DNA of 64,000 bases from Pollutimonas harenae. Its GTDB lineage: Bacteria > Pseudomonadota > Gammaproteobacteria > Burkholderiales > Burkholderiaceae_B. The stretch is taken from positions 744,001 through 808,000 of the forward strand of contig NZ_SDQD01000001.1 in NCBI RefSeq assembly GCF_004153685.1, written 5' to 3'. Below the pieces are notes generated by a model. It did not search any database, was not told the origin of the DNA, and was given only the letters and a program-made list of their open reading frames with translations. Positions 8,960 through 18,509 of this stretch are shown here, in pieces; position 1 is the stretch's first letter, and each line of letters begins with the position of its first letter. Position numbers and translations under genes: made by a program.

Positions 8960-10129
8960 ATGAATTTCGAATCCAAACTGCCTAATGTAGGAACAACTAT
9001 TTTCACCATCATGAGCCAACTGGCAGTTGACCATAAGGCCATCAATCTCGGACAAGGTTTCCCTGACTTTTCACCCGATGAAACTCTGCTCGACCTGGTT
9101 ACACAGGCAATGAAAGAAGGCCATAATCAGTATCCACCTATGGCAGGTGTAGTAGCACTGCGCCAACAGATCGCCCTTAAGGTACAGGCTTTATACGGGC
9201 ATCAGTACGACCCCGAGACAGAAATTACCGTAACCAGCGGTGCCAGCGAGGCCTTGATGGCAAGTATCCTGGCATTTGTACGCGCCGGCGATGAAGTCAT
9301 TGTGATAGAGCCATTTTACGATCTGTACATACCCGTCATTGAGCTGGCAGGCGGCAAACCAGTGATTGTTCCTATGACGGCGCCAACGCCGCAAGCTCCA
9401 GCCTATCGAGTCGATTGGCAAAGGGTACGTGATGCCATCACATCGAAAACCCGCATGTTGATTTTGAATTTTCCACATAATCCTACATGCATCAACCTCA
9501 CTCCTGCTGACCTTGATAGTCTTGAAAGCATCGTGCAGGAAACTGGCATTTTGTTGCTATCAGACGAAGTCTATGAGCACCTTGTGTATGACGACCAGCC
9601 TCATCAAAGTGTTGCCAGGCGTCCTCTGCTTGCTGCGCATTCCATTGTGGTTTCCTCTTTCGGTAAAACGTATAGCGCAACTGGCTGGAAAATCGGTTAC
9701 TGCTGTGCCCCCAAAGTAATATCGGCAGAAATTCGTAAAGTTCACCAATTCAATGTGTTTACAGTGACTTCGCCCATGCAAGTAGCCCTGGCCCACTACA
9801 TGAAGAACGAAGACGCTTACCTAAGCTTGCCAGCCTTCTATCAGCAAAAGCGCGATAGGCTGCTCAAGGGTCTGGCCAATACTCGCTTTGTTCCTATGCA
9901 TAGCGAAGGGACCTTCTTCCTGATGGCGGACTACAGCAATATCTCGGACTTGCCCGAAGCCGAATTTGCACGATGGATCACTGTTGAACATGGTGTAGGC
10001 GTTATTCCTGTTTCGGCCTTTTATCGTCAACCCGATGCACCAGAATCAAACCATGGCTTGATTCGATTTTGCTTTGCCAAGCGCGACGAAACGCTAGACA
10101 CGGCGATTGAAAAACTTGCTGGCATTTGA
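8960..10129 (+). CDS. PLP-dependent aminotransferase, YbdL (methionine aminotransferase)-like
   Basis: A 389-aa fold-type I aminotransferase, class I/II. Visible features are the N-terminal GQGFPDFSPDE, the NFPHNPTC substrate/PLP region, LLSDEVYEHLVYDD with the PLP aspartate and tyrosine, and the Schiff-base lysine in SSFGKTYSATGWKIGYC. The last motif and overall length fit the YbdL/methionine aminotransferase and kynurenine aminotransferase-like group, which transaminates methionine and aromatic amino acids with 2-oxo acids. It is monocistronic, with gene-free sequence on both sides. Family is secure; substrate is inferred. Confidence 0.88.
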   Translation: MNFESKLPNVGTTIFTIMSQLAVDHKAINLGQGFPDFSPDETLLDLVTQAMKEGHNQYPPMAGVVALRQQIALKVQALYGHQYDPETEITVTSGASEALMASILAFVRAGDEVIVIEPFYDLYIPVIELAGGKPVIVPMTAPTPQAPAYRVDWQRVRDAITSKTRMLILNFPHNPTCINLTPADLDSLESIVQETGILLLSDEVYEHLVYDDQPHQSVARRPLLAAHSIVVSSFGKTYSATGWKIGYCCAPKVISAEIRKVHQFNVFTVTSPMQVALAHYMKNEDAYLSLPAFYQQKRDRLLKGLANTRFVPMHSEGTFFLMADYSNISDLPEAEFARWITVEHGVGVIPVSAFYRQPDAPESNHGLIRFCFAKRDETLDTAIEKLAGI

Positions 10130-10632
10130 ACCTGGCTTCTCCAGAGAAACTACCAAAGTCATACCGGACAAAAGTTTTGGCCAGTAATTTTTGTTCTGCT
10201 CGCTTAGACGCTTTTACGACAGAACGAAGTATACATGTCCAGAAAAATGGTTTTCTGCTTGTCGCTGAGATGAGAATGTTTGGTTGTTTATTATCTTTTT
10301 TATATATAAAGACTAATGATAATGGGTGTCTGTGGATAACTCGCATAAGTAGTAAAGTTTCATTGTTTTCATGGGATTACTGAATTTTTTCAGCGTGCGT
10401 AAGTTCTGTTTTGATCGAGGATGGAATCCGGATAACTTTTTTGATTGCTTAAAAGAGCTGAGTTATCCCTTCGTGATCCACAGGCTGTGCACAATTCATC
10501 ACCCTAGTAGTTATCCACAGGCATAAGATTCATTTTGCCTCCAAAACTAAATTGTAATAAAGTGTAAATAGAAGGGATAGTGGTACGGAGCCAGCGCTCT
10601 ACAATGGCCCGAATAGCACGTATAGGTGGCTT
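10130..10632. other. Non-coding region with AT-rich tract and DnaA boxes (oriC candidate 2)
   Basis: These 503 bases have no credible gene. A strongly AT-rich stretch (about 10288-10312) resembles a DNA-unwinding element. It is followed by DnaA boxes TGTGGATAA (10331-10339) and TTATCCACA (10511-10519), and by a one-mismatch box TGATCCACA (10474-10482). The sequence around 10486-10494 is a weaker match. An unwinding tract next to dispersed DnaA boxes is the organisation of a bacterial oriC, so this is the second origin candidate, 2 kb from the first. Confidence 0.55.
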
Positions 10633-11259
10633 ATGACGACCCGATACGATGTAAATGGCATGCAAGGCAGGTTTGAACCGCAATCCAACAACTTGGTGCT
10701 GGCCAATAAGTTGGGCATCACGGTTCCCGCCGATATTGACGAGGCTGAACTTGTGCTGCTGCAAAAGCTGTACGAATCAGTACTGCAGGATCATCTTCCA
10801 GCTGGACGCATTCGCAGTGCTCACCTGAAGAACTGGCATAAGCGCTGGCTAGGCAATATTTACGCATGGGCAGGCCACGTGCGTACGGTAAACATGAGCA
10901 AAGGAGGCTTTCCGTTTGCACCAGCTGCTCAAGTACCCAGGTTATTTGCAGAGTTCGATCGAGACTGCCTGGCCGCTTATACGCCCTGCATGGGCTTTGA
11001 TCAGGGTCAACTGACAAATGCTATAGCGGTAACTCATGTCGAGTTTATTTTGATGCATCCCTTCCGTGAAGGGAATGGACGAATTTCCCGCTTATTGGCA
11101 GATGTGATGGCCGTACAGGCAGGCCATGGTCCGCTGGATTACAGTTGTTGGGAACAGAACAAGCCAGACTATATTCTGGCTATACAGCAGGGGTTGGAGC
11201 GTAATTACGAACCCATGAAGTATTGGGTGAGGCAGGTACTGGAGTCTGTTTGCAACTAG
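10633..11259 (+). CDS. Fic/DOC family protein (putative AMP transferase)
   Basis: Fic proteins transfer AMP or other nucleotide-derived groups to target proteins. This 208-aa protein has an intact active-site motif HPFREGNGRISR (residues 142-153), including the catalytic His142 and the anion-binding Asn/Gly residues, and the upstream flap region around KGGFPFAPA. The N-terminus (EPQSNNLVLANKLGIT) resembles class I stand-alone Fic toxins, whose inhibitory helix sits on a separate small antitoxin. No SxxxE(G/N) inhibitory helix is seen within the protein itself. AGGTGG stands before the ATG. No antitoxin gene precedes it. A small ORF with a partial inhibitory motif lies downstream on the other strand. 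Confidence 0.85.
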   Translation: MTTRYDVNGMQGRFEPQSNNLVLANKLGITVPADIDEAELVLLQKLYESVLQDHLPAGRIRSAHLKNWHKRWLGNIYAWAGHVRTVNMSKGGFPFAPAAQVPRLFAEFDRDCLAAYTPCMGFDQGQLTNAIAVTHVEFILMHPFREGNGRISRLLADVMAVQAGHGPLDYSCWEQNKPDYILAIQQGLERNYEPMKYWVRQVLESVCN

Positions 11260-11307
11260 CAGGCATCAGGAAAAATGACGCTATGAAACGAATAGGGTGC
11301 GGCTGGC

Positions 11308-11496
11308 TTAGTTGACTACTGCCAGGCTGAGCTGCTGGTACTTGCTGGCTTGGGACTTGAGCAGGGCTTCGAGTTCTTTGATGGACTGGCCTGTTTCGAT
11401 GGCTGTCGAGCTTGCCACAGCACGAATAATGCGTGTTTGTGCGGGTTTGACAATGACTGCAGGCTTGGATTTCATTGAATGATTAGTATCCGACAT
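11308..11496 (-). CDS. Small hypothetical protein, convergent with fic
   Basis: A 62-aa ORF starting MSDTNHSMKSKPAVIV; an in-frame ATG ten codons further upstream (11526) is an alternative start. A TATAAT-like hexamer lies directly before 11496, which favours the shorter form. Its second half is amphipathic helix (SIKELEALLKSQASKYQQ). It contains SSTAIETG, which has the spacing of the Fic-inhibitory motif SxxxE but Thr where Gly or Asn is expected. No family is recognised. It could be an unlinked small protein, a diverged Fic antitoxin, or spurious. Confidence 0.45.
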   Translation of the reverse strand: MSDTNHSMKSKPAVIVKPAQTRIIRAVASSTAIETGQSIKELEALLKSQASKYQQLSLAVVN

Positions 11497-11585
11497 TGCA
11501 TTGATTATAGCGATTCCCTCTGGCAATAAGAAGAAACGAGAGGCTTATTCCGGCTATCTGTGCGCTAATAGCCACAGAGGCAACA

Positions 11586-12956
11586 TCATTTCCCGATGCA
11601 AAAACTGGAAAAAATCTCGCCCAATAAGTCATCGCTGGTGAACTGGCCGGTAATCAGGCACAGCTCTTCATGTGCAAGGCGTAGTTCTTCTGCAAACAGA
11701 TCCAGAACGCGGTCGTTCTGGCTGGCGTGCTCGTCGGCCAATGCCAGGTGCTCGCTGGCGTGCTGTAGCGCCGTCAGGTGCCGTTCCCGGGCGAGCCAGG
11801 GGGATTCGGTGCCAGGGTTCCAGCCTGCAATGTCCAGGAGCTTCTGGCGCAGCGTATCGAGCCCCATGCCGGTTTTTGCCGAGATGCCCAGGGCAAGGTC
11901 CTGATCAACGCCAATAACGCGCTGATTGTCAGGCAAAAGATCGATCTTGTTGTATACCTTAAGTACAGGTGTACGAGCGGGCAGTCGCTGGGTAATCGCC
12001 GTATCTAGCTGGTCTTGATGGGATCTGGCGTCTTGCAGATGGATGATGACATTGGCCTTTTCGATTTCGGCCCAGGTTCGGGCAATGCCTATGCTCTCGA
12101 CGGTGTCGTCGGTTTCGCGCAGGCCGGCCGTATCCACGATGTGCAAAGGTACGCCTTGTATGTGGATTTGCTGTATGACTTTATCGCGAGTGGTGCCAGC
12201 TATGGGAGTGACGATGGCAACGTCGTCACCGGCCAGGGCGTTGAGCAGGCTGGATTTACCTACATTGGGTTGGCCGGCCAGCACCACATGCAGGCCCTCC
12301 CGCAGGATCATGCCTTGCCTGGCCTGTTTTGTAAGGCTCTGCAGATCTTGGCGTATGGCCTCCAGGGCATCACGGGCCTGGTATTTTTCCAGGAAATCTA
12401 TTTCTTCTTCGGGAAAGTCCAGGGTGGCTTCGACCAGCATGCGCAGATGCACGATGCGGTCACCCAAGGTATTGACCTGATCAGAGAAGGCGCCGCTTAG
12501 CGATGCCATGGCGCTGCGTGCGGCTGTTTCGGACGATGCATCGATCAGGTCGGCAACCGCTTCTGCCTGTGCCAGGTCGAGGCGTTCGTTCAGGAAGGCT
12601 CTATGCGTGAATTCTCCTGGTTCGGCATGGCGTATGCCTAGATCTTTGCCGGCCTCAAGACAGCGAGCCAGCAAACGGCGCAGGACAGCGGGGCCGCCGT
12701 GTCCTTGCAGCTCCAGGACGTCTTCGCCAGTATATGAATTGGGCCCCTTGAAGTACAGCACGATACCAGCATCGATAGCCTTGCCATGTGCGTCATTAAA
12801 CGGCAAGTAATGGGCATGTCGAGGTTTGATTGGCGTAGTGAACAAGCGGTTTACGAGGGACTCGAGACTGTTTCCCGAAACGCGCACGACACCTATGCCG
12901 CCGCGGCCAGGAGCGGTGGCTATGGCAATAATGAGGTCCTGGGAATACGTAGTCAT
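11586..12956 (-). CDS. mnmE: tRNA modification GTPase MnmE
   Basis: MnmE (TrmE) pairs with MnmG to modify wobble uridines and binds a formyl-tetrahydrofolate. The 456-aa protein has the N-terminal folate-binding domain ([20 protein letters not shown]), a central helical domain and an inserted G domain with [20 protein letters not shown] and NKIDL. It ends in the invariant FCIGK, whose cysteine is essential. It is normally next to yidC; here about 13 kb of other genes intervene. Confidence 0.98.
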   Translation of the reverse strand: MTTYSQDLIIAIATAPGRGGIGVVRVSGNSLESLVNRLFTTPIKPRHAHYLPFNDAHGKAIDAGIVLYFKGPNSYTGEDVLELQGHGGPAVLRRLLARCLEAGKDLGIRHAEPGEFTHRAFLNERLDLAQAEAVADLIDASSETAARSAMASLSGAFSDQVNTLGDRIVHLRMLVEATLDFPEEEIDFLEKYQARDALEAIRQDLQSLTKQARQGMILREGLHVVLAGQPNVGKSSLLNALAGDDVAIVTPIAGTTRDKVIQQIHIQGVPLHIVDTAGLRETDDTVESIGIARTWAEIEKANVIIHLQDARSHQDQLDTAITQRLPARTPVLKVYNKIDLLPDNQRVIGVDQDLALGISAKTGMGLDTLRQKLLDIAGWNPGTESPWLARERHLTALQHASEHLALADEHASQNDRVLDLFAEELRLAHEELCLITGQFTSDDLLGEIFSSFCIGK

Positions 12957-13031
12957 AATTTGCGGGTATGAAAGGAAAGAAAGCGTACTAATATGGCGGC
13001 ATGAACAGTTTATCGTGAACCAGGAGACATC

Positions 13032-13328
13032 ATGCCTTTTCTAATAGAAACCTTCGACAAACCCCACACGCAGGCACTGCGCCAGGCTTTGCGCGACAAG
13101 CATCTGGATTTTCTCGAGGAAAACAAATCACTTTTGCTGGCTTGCGGTGCCAAGCTCGAGGATGACGGAACGGGCGGCACCGGCAGTGTTTATATTGTCG
13201 ATCTCGAAACCCGTGCTGAGGCCGAAGATTTCGTCAATGCCGATCCTTTTGCCGAGGGCGGCTTGTTCGAGCGCACGGTGATTACGCGCTGGCGCAAAGC
13301 GTATCTGGGCGGCGAGTGTTATTTATAA
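13032..13328 (+). CDS. YciI family protein
   Basis: A 98-aa single-domain protein of the YciI superfamily, a dimeric alpha/beta barrel fold related to muconolactone isomerases. Visible are the His/Asp region [11 protein letters not shown] and the Gly-rich strand [23 protein letters not shown], whose DPF motif marks the family. CAGGAGACATC precedes the ATG. Its biochemical role is not established; some relatives act in chlorinated aromatic breakdown. It converges on the catalase gene, with a long hairpin between them. Confidence 0.85.
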   Translation: MPFLIETFDKPHTQALRQALRDKHLDFLEENKSLLLACGAKLEDDGTGGTGSVYIVDLETRAEAEDFVNADPFAEGGLFERTVITRWRKAYLGGECYL

Positions 13329-13329
13329 A

Positions 13330-13373
13330 GGCGATGTAATCGGCTGGGCCGATGGCCAGCCGATTACATCGCC
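13330..13373. terminator. Long perfect hairpin between yciI-like gene and catalase gene
   Basis: An 18-bp perfectly complementary stem (13330-13347 with 13356-13373) closes an 8-base loop between two convergent genes. There is no T-run on either strand, so it is not a textbook intrinsic terminator. It may still block transcription from both sides or protect mRNA 3' ends. Confidence 0.6.
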
Positions 13374-13394
13374 TTATGGCAACTACACTTTGAG

Positions 13395-14828
13395 TTAGCC
13401 CAGCGCCTTGATGGCGGCCGCTACGCCGGCGCCATAGGCCGGATCGGCTTGTGTACAGTGATCGATGTGGCGGTCTTGTACGTCCTTCGACACGCCGGCA
13501 ATAGCACGTGCGGTATTGTCGAATAGCGCTTGCTTTTGCGCGTCGTTCATCAGACGGAACAGATTCCCCGGTTGCGAGAAGTAGTCGGTGTCTTCCCGGT
13601 GGTTCCAGTGATCGGCCGCCCCTTCTATGGACAGGGGTGGTTCACGGTAGTCGGGTTGTTCTTGCCATTCGCCCTGGGTGTTGGGCTCATTGCCGGTGAT
13701 GCCTCCGTAGTTGCCGTCGACACGCATGGCGCCGTCGCGGTGGTAGCTGTGGAACGGACACTTTGGTGCATTGACCGGAATCTGGTGGTGATTGACCCCC
13801 AAGCGATAACGCTGAGCGTCGCCATAGGAAAACAGACGGGCCTGCAACATTTTGTCGGGCGAGAAGCTGATGCCTGGCACCACATTGGCGGGTGTAAAGG
13901 CGGCCTGTTCGACTTCAGCAAAGAAGTTTTCAGGGTTGCGGTTCAATTCCAGTACGCCAACTTCGATGAGCGGATAATCGCCATGCGGCCAAACCTTGGT
14001 CAGATCGAAGGGATTCAAGTGATACGAACCAGCTTCTTTTTCGGGCATGATCTGCACATAGACAGTCCAGCGAGGGAAGTCTTTGTTTTCGATGGCTTCG
14101 AACAGATCGCGTTGCGAACTTTCGCGGTCTTGGCCGACTAGTTCACAAGCCTCGGCGTCGGTCAGATTCTTGATGCCTTGTTGGGTCTTGAAGGTGAACT
14201 TGACCCAAAAACGTTCGTTGTTGGCATTGATGAAGCTGAATGTATGGCTGCCAAACAGGTGCATATTGCGGAAGCCCGTAGGGATACCGCGGTCGCTCAT
14301 GACGATGGTGATCTGGTGCAGTGCTTCGGGCAAGCCGGTCCAGAATTCCCAATTGTTCTGCGCGCTGCGCATGCCGGTACGAGGGTCGCGCTTGACGGCA
14401 TGATTGAGATCGGGGAACTTGAGAGGGTCGCGAAAGAAGAAGACAGGGGTATTGTTACCCACCAGGTCCCAGTTGCCTTCTTCGGTATAGAACTTCATGG
14501 CAATGCCACGGATGTCGCGTTCTGCATCAGCAGCGCCGCGTTCGCCCGCCACAGTGGAAAACCGGGCAAACATGGGGGTTTGCTTGCCGACTTCGGAAAA
14601 GATCTTGGCGCGAGTGTATTGGCTGATATCGTGCGTAACGGTAAAGGTGCCATAAGCGCCAGCACCCTTGGCGTGCATGCGACGCTCGGGGATGACTTCG
14701 CGATCAAAATGCGCCAGCTTTTCGATTAACCATACGTCTTGCAGAAGTGCCGGACCACGTGGGCCAGCGGTTTGAATATTCTGATTATCAGCAACGGGGG
14801 CACCCGCAGCGGTAGTAAGTTTCTTCAT
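13395..14828 (-). CDS. katA: Catalase (small-subunit, clade 3)
   Basis: Haem catalase that converts hydrogen peroxide to water and oxygen in the cytoplasm. The 477-aa protein has the catalytic His52 in [12 protein letters not shown], the distal [10 protein letters not shown] region and the proximal haem-tyrosine motif [14 protein letters not shown]. Length matches small-subunit clade 3 enzymes. The start at 14828 has AGGAGG eight bases upstream; an in-frame upstream ATG would add 28 non-catalase residues. An AT-rich upstream segment contains a partial OxyR-like palindrome (14930-14944). The symbol katA is by family convention. Confidence 0.96.
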   Translation of the reverse strand: MKKLTTAAGAPVADNQNIQTAGPRGPALLQDVWLIEKLAHFDREVIPERRMHAKGAGAYGTFTVTHDISQYTRAKIFSEVGKQTPMFARFSTVAGERGAADAERDIRGIAMKFYTEEGNWDLVGNNTPVFFFRDPLKFPDLNHAVKRDPRTGMRSAQNNWEFWTGLPEALHQITIVMSDRGIPTGFRNMHLFGSHTFSFINANNERFWVKFTFKTQQGIKNLTDAEACELVGQDRESSQRDLFEAIENKDFPRWTVYVQIMPEKEAGSYHLNPFDLTKVWPHGDYPLIEVGVLELNRNPENFFAEVEQAAFTPANVVPGISFSPDKMLQARLFSYGDAQRYRLGVNHHQIPVNAPKCPFHSYHRDGAMRVDGNYGGITGNEPNTQGEWQEQPDYREPPLSIEGAADHWNHREDTDYFSQPGNLFRLMNDAQKQALFDNTARAIAGVSKDVQDRHIDHCTQADPAYGAGVAAAIKALG

Positions 14829-14929
14829 AGAGCCTCCTGAGTGTGATGTACGATAAAAGCACTTCAAGGTACTTAAAGAGTCTAACTTCCCTAACTGAAA
14901 TAGTAAAATCAATTAATTAACTTAAATCA

Positions 14930-14944
14930 ATAGAAAATAACTAT
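14930..14944. promoter_or_regulatory. Possible OxyR half-site upstream of catalase
   Basis: ATAGAAAATAACTAT matches the ATAG-N7-CTAT framework of OxyR half-sites. The expected partner 22 bases away is only half conserved (ATCA...AACT). It lies about 100 bases upstream of the catalase start. This is suggestive only. Confidence 0.3.
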
Positions 14945-15061
14945 TTCAAACGTGCGTGTGCCTTACCAGAGGTGATAGCCCTGGCTATTGCGAGGATGTG
15001 CAATGCCGTATGGTGAGCCTAGGCGCTGAAATTGACTATTCGAAATTAACCAAACAGTACA

Positions 15062-15775
15062 CTAGACGCCCAGATAAGTTTGCAGCTGGGTGCGTTGTGC
15101 GTCCAGTTCGGTGGAATTGCCGGACCATACAACCTGGCCTTTCTCGACAATGTAATGCTGGTCGGCCAATGGAAGCAATGAACTCAGGTTTTTGTCGATG
15201 CAGATGATGGTGAGCCCAAGTGCCTTGAGTCCGGCCAGACATTGCCAGATCTCAGTCCGGATGAGCGGTGCCAGTCCCTCGGTCGCTTCATCAAGAATCA
15301 GCAGGCGCGGGTTGGTCATGAGAGCACGGCCTATCGCCAGCATTTGTTGTTCGCCGCCTGACAAGTTTGAACCGAGGTTGCCGGCCCGTTCCGACAGGCG
15401 AGGGAACAGTTCGTAGATCCGTTCAAGCGTCCAGGGCGAAGCCGCGGATTGGCGGTTATGGGCTGTGGCAACCAGATTTTCGCGCACACTCAGGTTTGGA
15501 AATATCTGGCGCCCCTCGGGCACAAGTCCCAGCCCCGAGCGGGCGACTTTGTATGAGGGCTGGCCGACGATCTCGTTGCCGTCGAAATGAATCGAACCCC
15601 TGGATGGCTGGATCAGACCCATGAGTGCTTTGACCGTAGTGGACTTACCCATGCCATTGCGGCCCAGGAGGGTAACGAACTGACCCGCCTGCACGGTAAA
15701 GTTCATACCGAACAGGGCTTGGCTAGGGCCATAGAAAGCATGGATATCGCGGACGTTGAGCAGGGCGGTAGTCAT
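15062..15775 (-). CDS. livF: Branched-chain amino acid ABC transporter ATP-binding protein LivF
   Basis: One of the two ATPases of a HAAT-family importer. The 237-aa protein has Walker A GRNGMGKST, signature NLSGGEQQ and Walker B LLILDEATEGLAP, the last being characteristic of LivF rather than LivG. It overlaps livG by the ATGA tetranucleotide and is the last gene of livKHMGF. LivF-type importers take up branched-chain amino acids, but in Alcaligenaceae many transport aromatic or other carboxylates, so the substrate is open. Confidence 0.93.
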   Translation of the reverse strand: MTTALLNVRDIHAFYGPSQALFGMNFTVQAGQFVTLLGRNGMGKSTTVKALMGLIQPSRGSIHFDGNEIVGQPSYKVARSGLGLVPEGRQIFPNLSVRENLVATAHNRQSAASPWTLERIYELFPRLSERAGNLGSNLSGGEQQMLAIGRALMTNPRLLILDEATEGLAPLIRTEIWQCLAGLKALGLTIICIDKNLSSLLPLADQHYIVEKGQVVWSGNSTELDAQRTQLQTYLGV

Positions 15776-16515
15776 TCGTCGCCTCCCAGGTAAGCGGCCT
15801 TGACGTCGGGGTTTGCGCGTATCTGTTCGGGTGTGCCGCAGGCGATGCTGCGGCCATAGACGAGAACTGTAATTCGGTCGGCCAATTTGAAAACGGCATC
15901 CATATCGTGTTCTACCAGGACAATGCCGTATTGGCCTTTGAGGCTGTGCAGCAGGGTGGTCATTTGTATTGATTCTGCCTGGCTCATACCTGCCATGGGC
16001 TCATCGAGCAAAAGCAACCGGGGTTGTCCTGCCAGCACCATGGCCAATTCAAGCTGACGTTGTTCTCCGTGTGCCATATCGGCAACCGGTACGTGCATGC
16101 GGTCTTTGAGGCCGACACGTTCGAGTGCGTGTTCAGCAGGCTCGATCAGAGTGGGCTGGCGTGATGTTGGCGTCCAGAAACAGAAGCTGTGTCCTTGGTG
16201 AGCCTGGACAGTAAGCATGACGTTCTGCAGAGCCGAGAACTCGGGAAAGACGGAGGTGATCTGGTAGGAGCGCGCGATGCCGCGCAAGGCTCGCTGTTCT
16301 ACCCGTTCGCCGGTGATGTCCTGGTTATTGAACAGGATCTGACCGGCATCGGGCCGGATTTCGCCCGCCAACTGAGTGATCAGGGTGCTTTTGCCCGCGC
16401 CGTTGGGACCGATGATGGCGTGGATTTCACCTGCCTGCACGTCGAAATCGAAATGGTCGGTGGCGGTCAAGCCGCCATAGCGCTTGACCAATTGTCGTAC
16501 CGTAAGCAAGCTCAT
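15772..16515 (-). CDS. livG: Branched-chain amino acid ABC transporter ATP-binding protein LivG
   Basis: The second ATPase of the HAAT importer, 247 aa from the MSLLTVRQLVKRYGG start. Walker A is GPNGAGKST, the signature region reads ADMAHGEQRQLELA (normal for LivG) and Walker B is LLLLDEPMAGMSQAE. The frame is open far upstream of 16515, but those codons overlap livM and do not resemble an ABC ATPase. The ATG at 16515 overlaps the livM stop, showing translational coupling. Confidence 0.93.
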   Translation of the reverse strand: MSLLTVRQLVKRYGGLTATDHFDFDVQAGEIHAIIGPNGAGKSTLITQLAGEIRPDAGQILFNNQDITGERVEQRALRGIARSYQITSVFPEFSALQNVMLTVQAHQGHSFCFWTPTSRQPTLIEPAEHALERVGLKDRMHVPVADMAHGEQRQLELAMVLAGQPRLLLLDEPMAGMSQAESIQMTTLLHSLKGQYGIVLVEHDMDAVFKLADRITVLVYGRSIACGTPEQIRANPDVKAAYLGGDE

Positions 16516-17522
16516 GTCGACTCCCGCTTGCGTTGAGTGACCAGCCGGCTGCGGCTCGTACGGCGTCGGTCTATGGTTTGCAATATGCCCGCAATACCCA
16601 GTCGGCTGACGATAATGAGCAGGACGATGAGCGGTCCGAATATGGCCATCCAGTGCTCTGTCAGAGCCTTGAGTCCCTCTTCGGTGAGTATCATGGCCAG
16701 TGCGCCGAGCAGTGGTCCAAACAGTGTTCCGATCCCTCCCAGCATGACCATGACGATAAGTTCGCCAGAGGTGGTCCAGGACATGTACGAGGGTGAGCCG
16801 AATTGCGTCAGGTTGCCGTACAGCAGACCGGCGATGCCGCAAAGGATGGCCGAGATGACATAGATCGCGAGACGGTAGCGGTACGTTGGATAACCCAGAG
16901 CCTTCATGCGTTGCTCATTGCTTTTGCTGGCGCGAATCACGATGCCGAACCGCGAATGTACCAGCTTGTGGCAAGCATACAGGCCCAGGCAAAGGACAAG
17001 AAAGGAAGAAAAATAAAGCGTGCGCGGGTCGGTCAGAATAATGCCGCTGAAATCGCTGCCACTGGCCAGCCGCAGGCCGTCGTCCCCGCCATATTGGCTC
17101 AGACTGACGAACAGAAAATAGAACATCTGGGCAAAGGCCAGAGTAATCATGATGAACGAAATGCCACTGGTTCGCAGTGCAATACTGCCGGTCAGCAAGC
17201 CGACCACGCTGCATACGACCAGCGTCGCCAACAGTTGCAGCCAACCATTGTCGATGCCATGGAAGCTGAGTATGGCGACGCAATACACCCCCAGGCCCAG
17301 ATAGAGGGCGTGTCCGAAGCTCACTAGGCCGCCATAGCCAAGGATCAGATTCAGCGACAGGGCCGCAATGGCAAATATCAATATGCGCGTGATCAGCGTG
17401 ACGACAAAAGGATCGGCCATGCTGCGCGCATACAGGGGTACCAGCGCGAGAGCGATGAGCAGCACGGCATTGACCACAAAGCTGGCGGACCATTTGTGCG
17501 GAAGAACGGAGGACTGTTGCAT
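16512..17522 (-). CDS. livM: Branched-chain amino acid ABC transporter permease LivM
   Basis: A 336-aa inner-membrane permease with about 9-10 hydrophobic segments. The family region LSLNLILGYGGLVSFGHALYLGLG near residues 58-80 and the EAA-like loop with GGIGTLFGPLLGA identify LivM. It forms the channel with LivH and sits between livH and livG on one transcript. Confidence 0.93.
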   Translation of the reverse strand: MQQSSVLPHKWSASFVVNAVLLIALALVPLYARSMADPFVVTLITRILIFAIAALSLNLILGYGGLVSFGHALYLGLGVYCVAILSFHGIDNGWLQLLATLVVCSVVGLLTGSIALRTSGISFIMITLAFAQMFYFLFVSLSQYGGDDGLRLASGSDFSGIILTDPRTLYFSSFLVLCLGLYACHKLVHSRFGIVIRASKSNEQRMKALGYPTYRYRLAIYVISAILCGIAGLLYGNLTQFGSPSYMSWTTSGELIVMVMLGGIGTLFGPLLGALAMILTEEGLKALTEHWMAIFGPLIVLLIIVSRLGIAGILQTIDRRRTSRSRLVTQRKREST

Positions 17523-17536
17523 GGTGTGTATGGGAC

Positions 17537-18457
17537 TCAGGAGTTGTGCACGGGAAACAGTCCCTTGGGCTTGATAGCCAGTACGACCGCCATGAGCAGG
17601 TAAATCATCATGGAGGCCAGGGCGGGTCCGGCAATGTCGGCACTGCTACGCTCAAGAAAACTGCGCAACAGCGAGGGCAGCAGCGTGCGTCCCAGCGTGT
17701 CGACAACTCCTACGATCAGGGCGGCATAGAAGGCGCCACGTATGGAACCTATGCCACCGATGACGATAACCACCATGGTCAGGATGAGAATGGGTTCGCC
17801 CATGCCTGCCTGCACCGACATAATGGGGCCCGCCAGCAGGCCGGCAAACCCGGCCAGGACCGCCCCAAGAGCAAACAGCAGGGAGTTGAGCATCACGATA
17901 TTGACGCCCAGTGCACCGACCATGGTCCGGTTGGTGGCTCCGGCACGTATCAGCATGCCGATGCGGGTACGATGTATGAGCAGGTAGCAGCCCAGTGCAA
18001 TCAGCAAGCCCGAGGCAATGATGACGAAACGGTAGGCGGGATAGCGGACGCCAAACAGATTGATGGCGCCCAGCAGGAACTCGGGGACGTCCATGTAGTA
18101 GGGCGAGGGTCCCCAGATGATGCGCGCGATTTCATTAAAGAACAGAATGAGGCCGAAGGTAGCCAGCACCTGATCGAGGTGATCGCGTTGGTAAAGCTTG
18201 CGTAGGGCTACCCACTCAACGGCCAGGCCCAGCGCCATCATGGCGGGAATCAGCAAAAGCGCGGCAAGTACAAAAGAGCCGGTGTAGCTGTACAGTGATG
18301 CAGCAAAGAATGCCCCCATCATGTACATGGAGCCGTGCGCCAGATTGACAAAGCTCATGATGCCGAAGACCAGGGTCAGGCCGGCCGCCATCAGGAACAA
18401 CAGAACACCCAGCTGCAGGCCGTTCAGCGATTGAATTACAAATAGAGTCAGGCTCAA
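17537..18457 (-). CDS. livH: Branched-chain amino acid ABC transporter permease LivH
   Basis: A 306-aa inner-membrane permease. The N-terminal signature GLTLVFGIMSFVNLAHGSMYM and the cytoplasmic loop GGIGSIRGAFYAALIVG define the LivH family. The gene follows livK after a 52-base gap containing a strong GC hairpin, the usual way of making more binding protein than permease. Confidence 0.93.
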   Translation of the reverse strand: MSLTLFVIQSLNGLQLGVLLFLMAAGLTLVFGIMSFVNLAHGSMYMMGAFFAASLYSYTGSFVLAALLLIPAMMALGLAVEWVALRKLYQRDHLDQVLATFGLILFFNEIARIIWGPSPYYMDVPEFLLGAINLFGVRYPAYRFVIIASGLLIALGCYLLIHRTRIGMLIRAGATNRTMVGALGVNIVMLNSLLFALGAVLAGFAGLLAGPIMSVQAGMGEPILILTMVVIVIGGIGSIRGAFYAALIVGVVDTLGRTLLPSLLRSFLERSSADIAGPALASMMIYLLMAVVLAIKPKGLFPVHNS

Positions 18458-18481
18458 AATGCCCTCCGGAACACTCTGTTT

Positions 18482-18501
18482 GGCCGGCCTTGCGGCCGGC
18501 C
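18482..18501 (-). terminator. GC-rich hairpin between livK and livH
   Basis: GGCCGGCC, four-base loop, GGCCGGCC: a perfect 8-bp all-GC stem directly after the livK stop and with no T-tract. Such hairpins after binding-protein genes partly stop transcription or stabilise the livK mRNA. Confidence 0.6.
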
Positions 18502-18509
18502 GCCAGAAA

